This document shows, one piece after another, positions 52,352 to 61,860 of a stretch of DNA of 64,000 nucleotides. This stretch comes from Nocardia vinacea (lineage in GTDB: Bacteria > Actinomycetota > Actinomycetes > Mycobacteriales > Mycobacteriaceae). Every line of letters begins with the position of its first letter. Position 1 is the first letter of the stretch. Location of the stretch: positions 9,362,001 to 9,426,000 of the forward strand of contig NZ_CP109149.1 in NCBI RefSeq assembly GCF_035920345.1, read 5' to 3'. The position numbers were made by a program, and so were the translations under genes. The notes beneath the pieces were generated by a model. That model did no database searches. It saw only the letters and a list, made by a program, of their open reading frames with translations, and was not told the origin of the DNA.

Positions 52352-52583
52352 CTCAACAGGTTCGCCGCATGCTGTGTCGGATTCACCCCTGGTGGGCGTT
52401 GCGGATTCGGAGTAGCGGCGCGCGCTTCGATGGCAGTGCCCTGCATTTCGCGGAAGGTAAGGCGGGCGCGCGTCACTGGGTCCGCGCAACAGAACCGGTG
52501 CGGATCTCGGGCCCGGCGGCCGGTTGGCATTGCGGGTGGATTCGATTCCGAGTTCCGCGCTCAGCGTAATCCGGGCGCTCGAC

Positions 52584-52614
52584 TTGACCTCAACCCTGCT
52601 TAAGGTTCCAGGCT
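52584..52614 (+). promoter_or_regulatory. SoxR/MerR-type promoter
   Basis: TTGACC (52584-52589) and CAGGCT (52609-52614) are 19 bp apart. The spacer dyad ACCTCAA-N6-TTAAGGT (one mismatch) has the form of a SoxR box (CCTCAA ... TTGAGG). The ATG is 40 bp downstream with GGAGG at 52645. Confidence 0.6.
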
Positions 52615-52654
52615 GGTCCATGTCGGATCGAGTCAGGAATTGATGGAGGTTGTC

Positions 52655-53653
52655 ATGCGCGCTGTACACGCTGCGGAATTCGGTGGACCCGAAGTTCTTT
52701 CGGTGCGTGAAGTGCCGGAGCCGGTTGCGGGACAGGGACAGGTGGTCGTCGACGTCGCGGCCGCCGATGTCATGTTCCTGGATGTCCAGCTCCGAAGTGG
52801 TTGGGGCACCGAGTTTTTCCAGCTCGAGCCGCCGTATGTGCCAGGCGGTGCGGTCGCCGGAGTGGTCACTTCGGTCGGTGCCGATGTCGACCCGAGCTGG
52901 GTCGGAAAGCGCGTTGTCACCGATACCGCCGCGAGCGGCATCGGCAGCGGCCAGCCGATCGGTGGCTACGCGGAGCAGGCACTCGCCAAGGCCGAAACCC
53001 TGGTCGCCGTACCCGAAGGGCTGAGCTTGACGGCGGCCGTGGCGCTCGCCCACGATGGCAAGACCGCGCTGGCCATCTTCGACCGAGCCGCGATCCAACC
53101 CGGTGAGTGGGTGCTCATCACCGCGGCGGGTGGGGGATTGGGCACCTTGTTGATTCAGCTCGCCCGCGCGGCCGGAGCGAATGTCGTTGCCGCGGCGCGT
53201 GGCAGCGCCAAACTGGAGCTCGCGGCACGACTCGGCGCGAATGCGGTCGTCGACTACTCCGAGTCCGACTGGTCGGGGAAGGCGCATGCCGCGACCGGTG
53301 GCACCGGTGCGAACGTTGTATTGGACGGTGCCGGTGGCGCATTGGGTGCGGGCGCAATCGAAGCCGCCGCCAACGGCGGGCGCTTCATCGGATATGGCGC
53401 TGCCGCAGGGCAATTCGCCGACTTCGATCGAGAAGCGGCGACAGCGCGGGGAATCGACGTGCTCGGGCTGTTCGATCTGACCGGGAAAGGCGATATCGAT
53501 TGGCTCGCGTTGACCGAACGCTCGCTCGCCGAGGCGGCGGCCGGACGGCTGGAAGTCGTTATCGGCCAGTCCTTCCCGCTCGAGCAGGCCGATCGCGCAC
53601 ATGTGGCAATAGAATCGCGAACCGCCGTTGGACGCACACTTCTTACGGTCTGA
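52655..53653 (+). CDS. Quinone oxidoreductase (MDR, zinc-free)
   Basis: A 332-residue NADPH:quinone reductase-like enzyme. MRAVHAAEFGGPEVL, PYVPGGAVAGVV and the loop AAGGGLGTLLIQLA are typical. I chose ATG 52655, ten bases after GGAGG starts; earlier in-frame codons overlap the ribosome-binding site. SoxR-type control fits quinone or redox-cycling stress. Confidence 0.84.
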   Translation: MRAVHAAEFGGPEVLSVREVPEPVAGQGQVVVDVAAADVMFLDVQLRSGWGTEFFQLEPPYVPGGAVAGVVTSVGADVDPSWVGKRVVTDTAASGIGSGQPIGGYAEQALAKAETLVAVPEGLSLTAAVALAHDGKTALAIFDRAAIQPGEWVLITAAGGGLGTLLIQLARAAGANVVAAARGSAKLELAARLGANAVVDYSESDWSGKAHAATGGTGANVVLDGAGGALGAGAIEAAANGGRFIGYGAAAGQFADFDREAATARGIDVLGLFDLTGKGDIDWLALTERSLAEAAAGRLEVVIGQSFPLEQADRAHVAIESRTAVGRTLLTV

Positions 53654-53721
53654 ACGGCGTTGCGTGACAACTTGTCTCACGTACCTGCAGGTAACCCTCT
53701 TGGGGCGCTAAGGTGCCCCGC

Positions 53722-53871
53722 GTGGAAACGCTGATTGTCGTTGTCGTCGTCCTCGCCGTGCTCGGTCTCGTCGCTCTCATCGTGCAGTGGGCCAGCCGCC
53801 CGCCGCGGAGCGAGTCCCGTTGGGACCGTGGTGATGTCGACGACGACTACGAGGCCTGGGAGACCGACTGA
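53722..53871 (+). CDS. Very small single-pass membrane protein (49 residues)
   Basis: GTG start, one hydrophobic helix of about 20 residues (LIVVVVLAVLGLVALIVQW), then a strongly charged tail (RWDRGDVDDDYEAWETD). Good codon-position GC pattern supports coding. It ends two bases before the convergent Ddn-like gene. Function unknown. Confidence 0.55.
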   Translation: METLIVVVVVLAVLGLVALIVQWASRPPRSESRWDRGDVDDDYEAWETD

Positions 53872-53873
53872 AC

Positions 53874-54305
53874 TCAGCCGACCGGAGACAGCACCACCAC
53901 CGCGATCGGCCGCTTGGTCATCTTCTGGTACTCGCTGTAGCGCCCCTGATTGACCTTGTCGACGATCGCCCAGCGCCGCGCATACTCCGGATCGTCGGGC
54001 AGCGTCGCCCGCGCGATCACCGCTACCTTGCGCCGTCCGACCTGAATCTCACACTCCGGCCTAGCCTTCACATTCGCCAACCACCCCGGTGGCCGCGGCG
54101 ACCCACCATTCGACGCGGTCACCAAATAATCCGCCCCATCCCGCCCATACGTCAGCGCCGACGTCCGCGCCTGCCCCGTCTTGCGCCCCACCGTCCGCAA
54201 CAACAACGTCGGATTCCCGAACAGCACCCGATGCCCCACCACCCCGCCACTCTTCTCATAAACCCACTGATGCACCTTCAGCACATTCGCAAACAAACCA
54301 GCCAC
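53874..54305 (-). CDS. Deazaflavin (F420)-dependent nitroreductase family protein
   Basis: A 143-residue Ddn-like split-barrel protein: LLLRTVGRKTGQARTSALTY, then SNGGSPRPPGWLAN. These are the F420-binding motifs of the family, which includes the enzyme activating pretomanid. Physiological role is probably quinone reduction. The DNA upstream (54300-54450) is C-rich low complexity. Confidence 0.85.
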   Translation of the reverse strand: MAGLFANVLKVHQWVYEKSGGVVGHRVLFGNPTLLLRTVGRKTGQARTSALTYGRDGADYLVTASNGGSPRPPGWLANVKARPECEIQVGRRKVAVIARATLPDDPEYARRWAIVDKVNQGRYSEYQKMTKRPIAVVVLSPVG

Positions 54306-54454
54306 AGCCCACCCTCCAGCCCGTTCTCGGATTACGCCCCCACCCTATCCACGCCACACCCCCACCATCCGTCACCACGCCGCCCCCCATCCGAGTGGTG
54401 CCAGCCCCACCCCACCCGGTACCATCCCCAACGCTGTCGATATCCACCGCACAT

Positions 54455-54528
54455 GGGGCGGTAGCTCAGTCGGTTAGAGCCGTGGACTCATAATCCATTG
54501 GTCGCGGGTTCGAGCCCCGCCCGCCCCA
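54455..54528 (+). tRNA. tRNA-Met (CAT)
   Basis: The acceptor stem GGGGCGG / CCGCCCC is 7 bp. The D arm is GCTC ... GAGC. The anticodon loop is CTCATAA with anticodon CAT, stem GTGGA / TCCAT. The T arm is GCGGG-TTCGAGC-CCCGC. Discriminator A; no CCA encoded. Elongator Met is most likely; an Ile-decoding CAT tRNA cannot be excluded from sequence alone. It is a plausible attachment site for the integrase downstream. Confidence 0.92.
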
Positions 54529-54633
54529 CAAACCCCTGGTCAGAGGGTTGCAGTCGGTGTTTGGGCCGTGCTTTAACCGCCCAGGTCACCACTTACTCAC
54601 CTTTTTCAAATTGCGGGCACATACTGCTCCCTC

Positions 54634-54673
54634 CAGCTCCCGACACCCTGCCCGGCCAGGGCATCGGGAGCTG
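54634..54673. terminator. Strong hairpin
   Basis: CAGCTCCCGA / TCGGGAGCTG (54634-54643 / 54664-54673) plus inner CCCTG / CAGGG pairs, then GTTGTTT. It ends transcription of the tRNA region and, on the other strand, may end the integrase message. Confidence 0.65.
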
Positions 54674-54728
54674 GTTGTTTGCTAGCCAGTGATGACCGAC
54701 GCCGGGTATCGCTGGTCACTCTCGAGGG

Positions 54729-55943
54729 TCATGTTCGCCTCGTCGTGGCAGTCCCGTCTTGCTCATCCGGGAGAGCGAAGGCCGCGAAGCGATTCCGGGC
54801 GTCTGGACCTTGATGGGTGCGTTGGACGTAGTGCCTTCGTGTCACCGCTTCGGTGTTGCCGAGTTGGGCGGCCGCGACACCGATATCGGATTGCCCGCCG
54901 TCGGCGTCTTCGGCCAGATGCGTGCCGACAGTCTTGCGCGCCGCATGTGGGTTCTGGGGGATTCCCGTGACTCCGATGCGGTCGAGTGCCCGCTGTAGTT
55001 GCTTGCGGGCATTGCGAGGATCGCGCAAGGTCCCTCCTCGGGATGGGAACACGAGATCTTCGGGCTCATGCGGTATCAAGTCACGGCGGGCGGTCAGTCT
55101 CTCTACGGCCCACTCGGGCAGCAGCAGTCGGCGTTTGCCGTTCGGGCCGCCCTTGGGATGCGGTTGGATGATCATCCCGCCGCCGCGTATACGCACGACG
55201 GTCCCCTCAACGAGCACAGTGGGCTTGGTGGCGTCGAGATCGAGATGCTTCCACTTCAACGCCATCGTCTCGCCAATGCGGCATCCGGTGGCCAACAGGA
55301 GATCGACCAGATCGGCGATACCGTTCGCGACGGCGCGCTTGTCGCTACGCAGCCCGCTTCGGATGCGTTGCACCTCGTTGAGCGACCATGCCACAACCGG
55401 TTTGTCTTCGACCTGGATCGGTGCGAGCAGCTTGATGATATTTCCGGCACTGGCGCCGTATCGGCTTGCTAGCGTCCACATTCCGGACAAGCACGTCTTC
55501 GCGAGTTTCGCGGTCGGCCTGCCCACCTGATCGGCGATGTCTTCGAGCAACCCTTCCAGCACCTGAGTGGTGCACTCAGCGATGGTCAGCTTGCCGATTC
55601 TGGGGACGATGTGAAGGTCCAGTATCTCCCCGTATCGGCGTTTGGTGTTCGCAGACAGCTTGGAGCGCTCGACCTTTATCTGCCATCGCTCGACGAGGCG
55701 GTGCACGAGCGTATCCGCCGTGATTTCGGACTTCGAGGGTGCGACCCGCCGGGCCAGCTTTTCCTCGAGTGCTGCTATGGCCTTGGGCTTAGATTGTCCG
55801 ACCGCCTCCACTTGCCGCAGGGCGCCGTCGAGGTCGCGAAGTCTGGTCTTTGCTATGTGCCGGATCGGTTTTCCGGCTGCATCCCGAACGACTGTAGCGG
55901 TGATCTTCCCGTGCCGTCCGGGCTTGATTCGTTCGCGCGGCAT
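54729..55943 (-). CDS. Tyrosine site-specific integrase
   Basis: A 404-residue phage-type integrase. N-terminal SAM-like core-binding domain (about 75-165). The catalytic domain has Arg222 in GCRIGE, the HxxR pair His333/Arg336 in NPHAARKTV, and Tyr372 in RRHYV. In the usual LGH motif this enzyme has LGN (361-363). It lies 200 bp from a tRNA-Met, the classical location for integration. It probably inserted the island to the right. Confidence 0.87.
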   Translation of the reverse strand: MPRERIKPGRHGKITATVVRDAAGKPIRHIAKTRLRDLDGALRQVEAVGQSKPKAIAALEEKLARRVAPSKSEITADTLVHRLVERWQIKVERSKLSANTKRRYGEILDLHIVPRIGKLTIAECTTQVLEGLLEDIADQVGRPTAKLAKTCLSGMWTLASRYGASAGNIIKLLAPIQVEDKPVVAWSLNEVQRIRSGLRSDKRAVANGIADLVDLLLATGCRIGETMALKWKHLDLDATKPTVLVEGTVVRIRGGGMIIQPHPKGGPNGKRRLLLPEWAVERLTARRDLIPHEPEDLVFPSRGGTLRDPRNARKQLQRALDRIGVTGIPQNPHAARKTVGTHLAEDADGGQSDIGVAAAQLGNTEAVTRRHYVQRTHQGPDARNRFAAFALPDEQDGTATTRRT

Positions 55944-56777
55944 CAGGCATCCCCGCCGTCAGCGCGCGCGACAGCGCGATTATTCATTTGTACTCCCGTA
56001 GATATCAATTCCCGGTGCTAGCCGGTCTTGTGCATTCCAATTCTACTGGGCCACAGCGTTTTACGGAGAATCCGCCAGCGCGACCAAGTCATTGGATTCG
56101 GGTGGACCGTTCGGGGCGTCACCTTCGCTCGGACGGTCCTCTTCTGGACGCTGTGCTGACGGCGCGCTCATCGGCACCTGGCCCAGCCCGATTGGACAAG
56201 CCAACCTCGGATGGATCCGCGGCGGGCGCCATCTGGCCCGCGTCCTGCCATCGGCACCGCTGTGACGCAAGCCGGGCGGACGGCACCGGACAGACCAATA
56301 CTGCGGAATCGAACCCCAAGTCGGGCGATGGTCCCGAACAACCGAGTACTGCGGAAACCCCGGCTGAGTCTGCATCCGGAGCAGACGCTCGATAGTCGTG
56401 TTCGCGAGATCGACTGCTGGCCAAGGACTGTGCGCCGCCGAACGCGCGGATCGTGGTGTTCGAGATTGTCTGTTTATGGCCTGACCGATGGAATCCGCTC
56501 CCTCTGCACGGAAGCGATTGATCAGTGGTGAGTCGATGCGGTGAGGCGTCGCAGGGCCGCGATCGATGAGGGTGGGAAGGGGGATCACGATGATGGCCCT
56601 TGACGACGATACTGGGCTGGTTTCTGTTCATCAGTCGTTCAAGGACAACGCGGTCCTGTGGCTGGCACCTTTGTAGTGAGGGACACCCAGCTGGTGAAAT
56701 CGGTTGTGCCGAGTGCCGGGAATCGGCTGGGGTAGCATCCACGAGTCGGGGTGCTGTCGGGTGAGGGGCCGATCGTT
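55944..56777. other. Gene-poor 834-bp region in the island
   Basis: Open frames on both strands of 100-180 residues exist here, but none shows domain-like patterns or a clean start context. I see no excisionase-type HTH. The stretch just before 56778 may hold the promoter of the TIR gene. Confidence 0.4.
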
Positions 56778-59700
56778 GTGTCACGGGTGTTCATCAGTCA
56801 TTCCAGCCGTGACAACGCCTGGGCGATAGCGGTGAAACAGTGGTTGGTCGAACAGCAGGGGGACCTGGCCCAGGAGATCTTCCTCGACATCGATCCCGAG
56901 ACCGGAATCCATTCCGGGCAGCGCTGGAAGGACGCCCTGCGCGAGGCCAAGGAACGCTGCGAAGCCGTGGTGTGTCTGCTGTCGCGGAACTGGCTGGGCT
57001 CGCGTGAATGCGAAGCCGAGTACCGCGCCGCCGAGTACTTCGGCAAACGCATCTACTCTGCCCAGATCGAAGCGCTGCACGGTAGCGACGACATCACTCG
57101 CGAATGGCAACGCTGTGACCTCTACGGCGACGGCCCACACACCAAGGTCCACATCGGCTCTCGCCGCGAGCCGGTGATGTTGCGCACCACCGGACTGCAA
57201 CAGCTGTTGACCGGATTACGCGCCGCAGGGATCGGCACCGACCATTTTCCGTGGCCACCGGCCGACGAGCCCGACCGCGCACCCTATCGCGGGTGGGATC
57301 CGTACGAACCCGTCGACGCGGCGGTGTTTTTCGGTCGCGACAGCCAGATCCTGCGCGCCATGGACGCACTACGTGCGATGCGCACCGACGGAACCCGGCC
57401 GCTCTTCGTCGTCGTCGGCCCCTCGGGCACCGGCAAGTCGTCCTTCCTGCGGGCCGGGCTGATTCCACGGCTGCGCCGCGACGACCGGCATTTCGTCGCG
57501 CTGGACACCATGCGCCCGGAACGCGGCGCCCTCACCGGCACCCATGGTCTGGCCGTCGCAGTCCACTCCACCCGCAGACGTCTGGGGCGATCCGCTCCGG
57601 ATCTCGGTGACATCAAAACAGCACTCACCGAAAAGAACACCACATTGTTGCGGCAATGGCTGATCGACATCCAACAGGTGGTATCGCGCCGTCTAGTCGA
57701 TGCCACCGCTGAGGCTCCGACGTTGGTGCTGCCCATCGATCAGGCCGAGGAACTGCTGTCTGCGGACGCCGGACCCGAGGGTGCGCGGATGCTGGAGATG
57801 CTCGCGGATCTGCTCACCGGGCCTGTGGGTGAGCGGTTGTCGTTGATCACCGTGTTGACCATGCGCACCGACCGCTACGAACACCTGCGATCGGCCCCGC
57901 AACTGATCGACGTCGAAACGGTGATATTCGACGATCTCAAACCGATGCCGCGCGACCGGTTCCGGGACATCATTACTAGCCCCGCCCGCCGCAGCGCCCG
58001 CCACCTCGATATCGCCCCCGACCTGGTCGACCGGCTGCTGGTCGACTGCGGCGACGGCGCCGACACCCTACCGCTGCTATCACTGACTCTGGGCACCCTC
58101 CACCGCGACTACGGCGGCAGTGGTGAACTCACTCTTGCCCACTACACCAAACTCGGTGGGATCGACAAGGTCGTAGCCACCGAGATCGACAACCTGCTAT
58201 CCAACAATGCCGACACCCGTGACCGCGAACTCGCGCTGCTGCGTTCGGCGTTCATCCCGTTTCTGGCCACCATCGCACCCGACGGTGAGCAGCCGCTGCG
58301 CCGAATCGCCCGCTGGAGCGACCTGCCTCCCGACGCTCGCCCGCTGATCGACCGGTTCGTCGACAGCCGTCTGCTCGTCAAGGATCACCGAATAAACGGC
58401 GGCGACGACAGGGGCTGGGAGACCGTCGTCGAAGTGGCACTGGAAAGCTTGCTGCGGCAATGGGATGACCTTGCGGGATGGCTGCGGGAGGAAGCCGACG
58501 ACCTGCGCACAGCCGAGAACCTGGAACGGGCCGCTGCCGACTGGAGCCGCAACAACTGCGCCCCCGCCTGGCTACTGAGCGGCCCACGCCTGACCGCCGC
58601 CGAGACTCTCGCCCAACGACCCGGCTTCCTCGAACGCCTCGCCACCGTGCGCGACTACCTGACCGCCTCCCGAGAACACGACGATGCTCGCCACGCCGAC
58701 GAACTACGCGAAGCCAAAGCCCACGCCGACGCGTTGCGCAAACGTGCCCGAACACTGATCGCGCTCGCGACCGTCGCCATGCTAGTGGCCGTCACGGCAG
58801 GCTTCTACTACCTCAGCGCCAATGCCGCCAAACGCCACGCCACAAACCTCGCCGCCACAAACCTCGCCGCGCGCCTGGTCCAAGACGCCCAACAGCAACT
58901 CACCACCGGCCACGACGAGCGCCGCGGCGTGTTGGAAACCCTCGCCGCACAAGCCCTCTCACCCGCCACCACCATGACCGCACTGCTCGCCGCGCAGTAC
59001 CAGATCCAGAACATCCCAAAGATCGTTGATGTCCGCCCCAAACCCGACACTCTGGCGGTCAGCCCGGACGGACGCTGGATGGTCGCGGGCTATTCCACGG
59101 GCGTTGTGCGGGTTTGGGACATGAGCTCCGCCGCCGGGCCGCGCGTGCTCACCGGCACCGACGCCAAATGGGTCGCGGCTGTGGCGGTCAGCCCGGACGG
59201 ACGCTGGGTGATCGCCAGCGACGGCCCGGGTGTTGTGCGGGTTTGGGACATGAACTCCGCCGCCGGGCCGCGCGTGCTCACCGGCACCGGCAACAAACCA
59301 GTCGATACTGTGGCGCTCAGTCCGGACGGGCGCTGGGTCGTCGCAGGCGATCGCGCAGGTGTCGTGCGGGTTTGGGACACGAGCTCCGCCGCCGGGCCGC
59401 GCGCCCTCACCGGCACCGGCAACGACCGGGTCGCGTCTGTGGCGGTTAGTCCGGACGGGCGCTGGGTGGTCGCAGGCGATGGCGCGCCAGATGGTGGTGC
59501 GGGCGTGGTGCGGGCTTGGGACCTGGACTCCGCCGCCGGGCCGCGCGTGCTAACCGACACTGACACCAAATGGGTCACAGCTGTAGCGGTCAGCCCGGAC
59601 GGACGCTGGGTGATCGCCGGCGGTACCGGGGGTGCGGTGCGGGTTTGGGACACCTACTCCACTACCGGCCCAAGGCTCCTCGCCGGCACCGAGCGTCTTA

Positions 59701-60944
59701 CGTCTTTCACAGTCGATGCTGTGGCGGTCAGTCCGGACGGGCGCTGGGTGGTCGGTGGCGGGGGGCTCGGTGTGATACACGTCTGGGACATGAGCTCCTC
59801 CGCTGGGCCGCGCGTCCTCACCCGCACGGGCAGGGACCAGGTTGCGGCTGTGGCGGTTAGTCCGGACGGGCGTTGGGTGGTCGCCGGCAATGTCGCGGGC
59901 GTGGTGCGGGTTTGGGACATGAGTTCCATCATCAGCGGGCGACGCGCCCTCCCCGAGGGCATCGGATCTTTCGACGCTGCGGTCAGTCCGGACGGGCGCT
60001 GGGTGGTCGCCCGCGATGGCACGGGCATCCTGCGGGTTTGGGACACAAGTTCCGCCGCCGGGCCGCGTGTGCTCACCGACACCAAGTGGCTCGGCACTGT
60101 GGCGCTCAGTCCGGGCGGGCGCTGGGTGGTCGCGGGAGACAACGAGGGCGGTGTACGGGTTTGGGACATGAGTTCCGCCGTTGGGCCGCGTGCCCTCCCT
60201 GGCACCGGTACCGAGCCGGTCAACGCCGCAGTGGTCAGCCTCGACGGGTACCGAGTGGTCACCGACGATGATGTGGGCGTGGTGCGGGTGTGGGACACGC
60301 GTTCCGCCGCTGGGCCGCGTGTCCTCCCCGACATCGAGCACCGCGGCCCTTTGGCGCTCAGTCCGGACGGGCGTTGGCTGGTTGCCGGCGATCTCGACGG
60401 TGCGGTGCGGGTTTGGGACTTGAGTTCGGCCACCATCGGACAACGTAACCTCCCCGGGGTCGGCACCGATTCGGTAGATGCGGTGGCGGTCAGTCCGGAC
60501 GGGCGCTGGGTGGTCGCAGGCGATAGTAAGGGCGCGGTGCGGGTTTGGGACTTGAGTTCGGCCACCATCGGACAACGTAACCTCCCCGGGGTCGGCACCG
60601 GTTCAGCAGATGCGGTGGCGGTCAGTGCGGACGGGCGCTGGGTGGCCGCTGCCGATTTGGAGGCGATCCGGGTCTGGAGCACTGACTCGAACCAGAACGG
60701 GGTCGCTGTGGCAGACCAGAACATGGGCAGTATCAAAGGGCTCGCGTTCGATCCCCGAAATCCGTCGATCAGCGCCGTGTCAAGGGATGGCCTCGTCGCG
60801 GTGTACCCGCTCGCTCCGGACCCGAAGATCTTGTGTTCCAGGCTGACAACGACGATGAGCAAAACCGAATGGGACGATTGGGTGACACCGGACCTGCCGC
60901 CCGCCCGGCTGTGCGACGGCCTGGAACCACCGACCCGCAACTGA
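56778..60944 (+). CDS. TIR / STAND NTPase / TM / WD40 NLR-like protein
   Basis: A 1388-residue protein. Residues 1-140 are a TIR domain: RVFISHSSRDN, FLDIDPETG, VVCLLSRNWLGS and Glu79/Glu81 in ECEAEY at the place of the catalytic Glu of NADase TIRs. A STAND NTPase follows: FFGRDSQ near 184, Walker A GPSGTGKS (214-221), Walker B PIDQAEE with Asp321, and a helical arm region to about 600. A charged helix and one membrane helix (about 657-680) come next. From about 752 on there are 13 clear and one weak WD40 repeat, enough for two seven-bladed propellers. The GTG at 56778 has GAGGGG nine bases upstream; GTG 56751 adds nine residues. It is in an island after a tRNA integrase and 43 bp before a SLATT-type gene. 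Likely an NLR-type sensor with TIR effector. Function is inferred. Confidence 0.85.
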   Translation: MSRVFISHSSRDNAWAIAVKQWLVEQQGDLAQEIFLDIDPETGIHSGQRWKDALREAKERCEAVVCLLSRNWLGSRECEAEYRAAEYFGKRIYSAQIEALHGSDDITREWQRCDLYGDGPHTKVHIGSRREPVMLRTTGLQQLLTGLRAAGIGTDHFPWPPADEPDRAPYRGWDPYEPVDAAVFFGRDSQILRAMDALRAMRTDGTRPLFVVVGPSGTGKSSFLRAGLIPRLRRDDRHFVALDTMRPERGALTGTHGLAVAVHSTRRRLGRSAPDLGDIKTALTEKNTTLLRQWLIDIQQVVSRRLVDATAEAPTLVLPIDQAEELLSADAGPEGARMLEMLADLLTGPVGERLSLITVLTMRTDRYEHLRSAPQLIDVETVIFDDLKPMPRDRFRDIITSPARRSARHLDIAPDLVDRLLVDCGDGADTLPLLSLTLGTLHRDYGGSGELTLAHYTKLGGIDKVVATEIDNLLSNNADTRDRELALLRSAFIPFLATIAPDGEQPLRRIARWSDLPPDARPLIDRFVDSRLLVKDHRINGGDDRGWETVVEVALESLLRQWDDLAGWLREEADDLRTAENLERAAADWSRNNCAPAWLLSGPRLTAAETLAQRPGFLERLATVRDYLTASREHDDARHADELREAKAHADALRKRARTLIALATVAMLVAVTAGFYYLSANAAKRHATNLAATNLAARLVQDAQQQLTTGHDERRGVLETLAAQALSPATTMTALLAAQYQIQNIPKIVDVRPKPDTLAVSPDGRWMVAGYSTGVVRVWDMSSAAGPRVLTGTDAKWVAAVAVSPDGRWVIASDGPGVVRVWDMNSAAGPRVLTGTGNKPVDTVALSPDGRWVVAGDRAGVVRVWDTSSAAGPRALTGTGNDRVASVAVSPDGRWVVAGDGAPDGGAGVVRAWDLDSAAGPRVLTDTDTKWVTAVAVSPDGRWVIAGGTGGAVRVWDTYSTTGPRLLAGTERLTSFTVDAVAVSPDGRWVVGGGGLGVIHVWDMSSSAGPRVLTRTGRDQVAAVAVSPDGRWVVAGNVAGVVRVWDMSSIISGRRALPEGIGSFDAAVSPDGRWVVARDGTGILRVWDTSSAAGPRVLTDTKWLGTVALSPGGRWVVAGDNEGGVRVWDMSSAVGPRALPGTGTEPVNAAVVSLDGYRVVTDDDVGVVRVWDTRSAAGPRVLPDIEHRGPLALSPDGRWLVAGDLDGAVRVWDLSSATIGQRNLPGVGTDSVDAVAVSPDGRWVVAGDSKGAVRVWDLSSATIGQRNLPGVGTGSADAVAVSADGRWVAAADLEAIRVWSTDSNQNGVAVADQNMGSIKGLAFDPRNPSISAVSRDGLVAVYPLAPDPKILCSRLTTTMSKTEWDDWVTPDLPPARLCDGLEPPTRN
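59061..60760 (+). repeat. Near-identical WD40-coding repeats
   Basis: Start points of the (A/L)SPDGRW codons fall at 59061, 59190, 59319, 59448, 59592, 59730, 59859, 59985, 60108, 60237, 60360, 60492 and 60624, with a degenerate 14th unit near 60747. Spacing is mostly 129 bp (123-144). Neighbouring units are strongly similar in DNA, and the linkers at about 60420 and 60549 are identical over 50 bases. Indicates recent unit duplication or recombination inside the gene. Confidence 0.85.
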
Positions 60945-60987
60945 GGAAAACCGAACCCGCCCCATAAAGCCATGAGAAAGGCACAGC

Positions 60988-61431
60988 GTGGTAGTGCAAA
61001 CCGAGGCCACGACTACCGACCCAGTGTGGCAGCGGCTGACCGATCAGATCGCCTGGTACAGCACTCGGAGCCGATCGGCACAACGGGCATACAAGCTGGT
61101 CAAACTCGCTCAGGTCGTCATCGGTGCCACCGTCCCCGTCATCGCAGCTTTGCAGGCCCCCGCAGCCGTGACGGCATCGGTAGCCGCAGTCGTGGTGGCA
61201 GCCGAAGGAGTTCAACAACTGTTCCAGTGGCACGAGAACTGGCTGAACTACCGCTCCACAGCAGAAGCGTTGAAGCACGAACGGCTCATGTACCTGGCCG
61301 AATCGGGTCCGTATACAAGACCCAACCGGAGGAAGATCCTTGTGCAACGGATAGAAAGCATTGCAGCACAAGAGAATACAGAGTGGAAGTCGGTGCACGC
61401 CGAAAGCGACAAAGACACAGACAATTCGTAG
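60988..61431 (+). CDS. SLATT/DUF4231-type two-helix membrane protein
   Basis: A 147-residue protein. The N-terminal WQRLTDQIAWYSTRSRSAQR is the pattern of the DUF4231/SLATT group (Trp, then WY pair before a basic helix). Two hydrophobic helices follow (about 38-58 and 60-78). A conserved QWHENWLNYRSTAEALKHE leads into a polar tail. SLATT proteins are predicted pore-forming effectors in nucleotide-signal immune systems. GTG start with AGAAAGG upstream. 43 bp after the TIR gene and in the same direction, so they form an operon. Confidence 0.78.
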   Translation: MVVQTEATTTDPVWQRLTDQIAWYSTRSRSAQRAYKLVKLAQVVIGATVPVIAALQAPAAVTASVAAVVVAAEGVQQLFQWHENWLNYRSTAEALKHERLMYLAESGPYTRPNRRKILVQRIESIAAQENTEWKSVHAESDKDTDNS

Positions 61432-61860
61432 CAGACAAGAACGGTCGAGAGGCAGACCGTTATTCCCGTTCGCGTGATGATGGTCGCTTCCGGAATGCGT
61501 ATGAGGCACTACAGGGCAATCCGAAGGCAGGTCGCATTGCTTGCACGGCTCAAGGGAGTTGTGTCGTCGCACGCAGCCAGCCCTTCCAGCTGAGCCGCTC
61601 AACGGGCCATGACCGTCATCCGGTAATCGGCTACCGCGTGTTCCGGATGGCAGCATCGGTGTCGGTTCATGACCTCGTATCGCTTTCCTTTGATGAGTGA
61701 GGCTGCCGCCGCCCCAGTTCCGTTTCCGTGGGCCTGCCGCACGGATCGTCGGAGAAGCATCGGCTCGTTGTCTTCGTGAGTGTCGTGACTCGAGTGAGAT
61801 AGGTTTTCTGGGCTGGAGTGGTGAGGTTTCCGCTCGCCAGTTGGACCAGGAGGGGACAGC
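61432..61860. other. 429-bp region without a supported gene
   Basis: Short frames on both strands lack domain features. A clean RBS AGGAGGGG directly before 61861 belongs to the TPR gene. I cannot tell whether the TPR gene has its own promoter here. Confidence 0.4.

Noticed and set aside
55988..56588. Frames of 135 and 175 codons after the integrase as possible excisionase or cargo
   Set aside because: Neither has an HTH or any regular secondary-structure pattern; starts lack ribosome-binding sites.
59061..60760. Regular repeats that could look like a CRISPR array
   Set aside because: The period of about 129 bp and the open frame through all units show WD40 coding repeats, not short repeats with unrelated spacers.
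59550..60973. Long open frames of 341 and 439 codons antisense to the WD40 region
   Set aside because: They mirror the repeat units of the real gene on the plus strand and give periodic, low-complexity Thr/Arg/Pro-rich proteins without domains.
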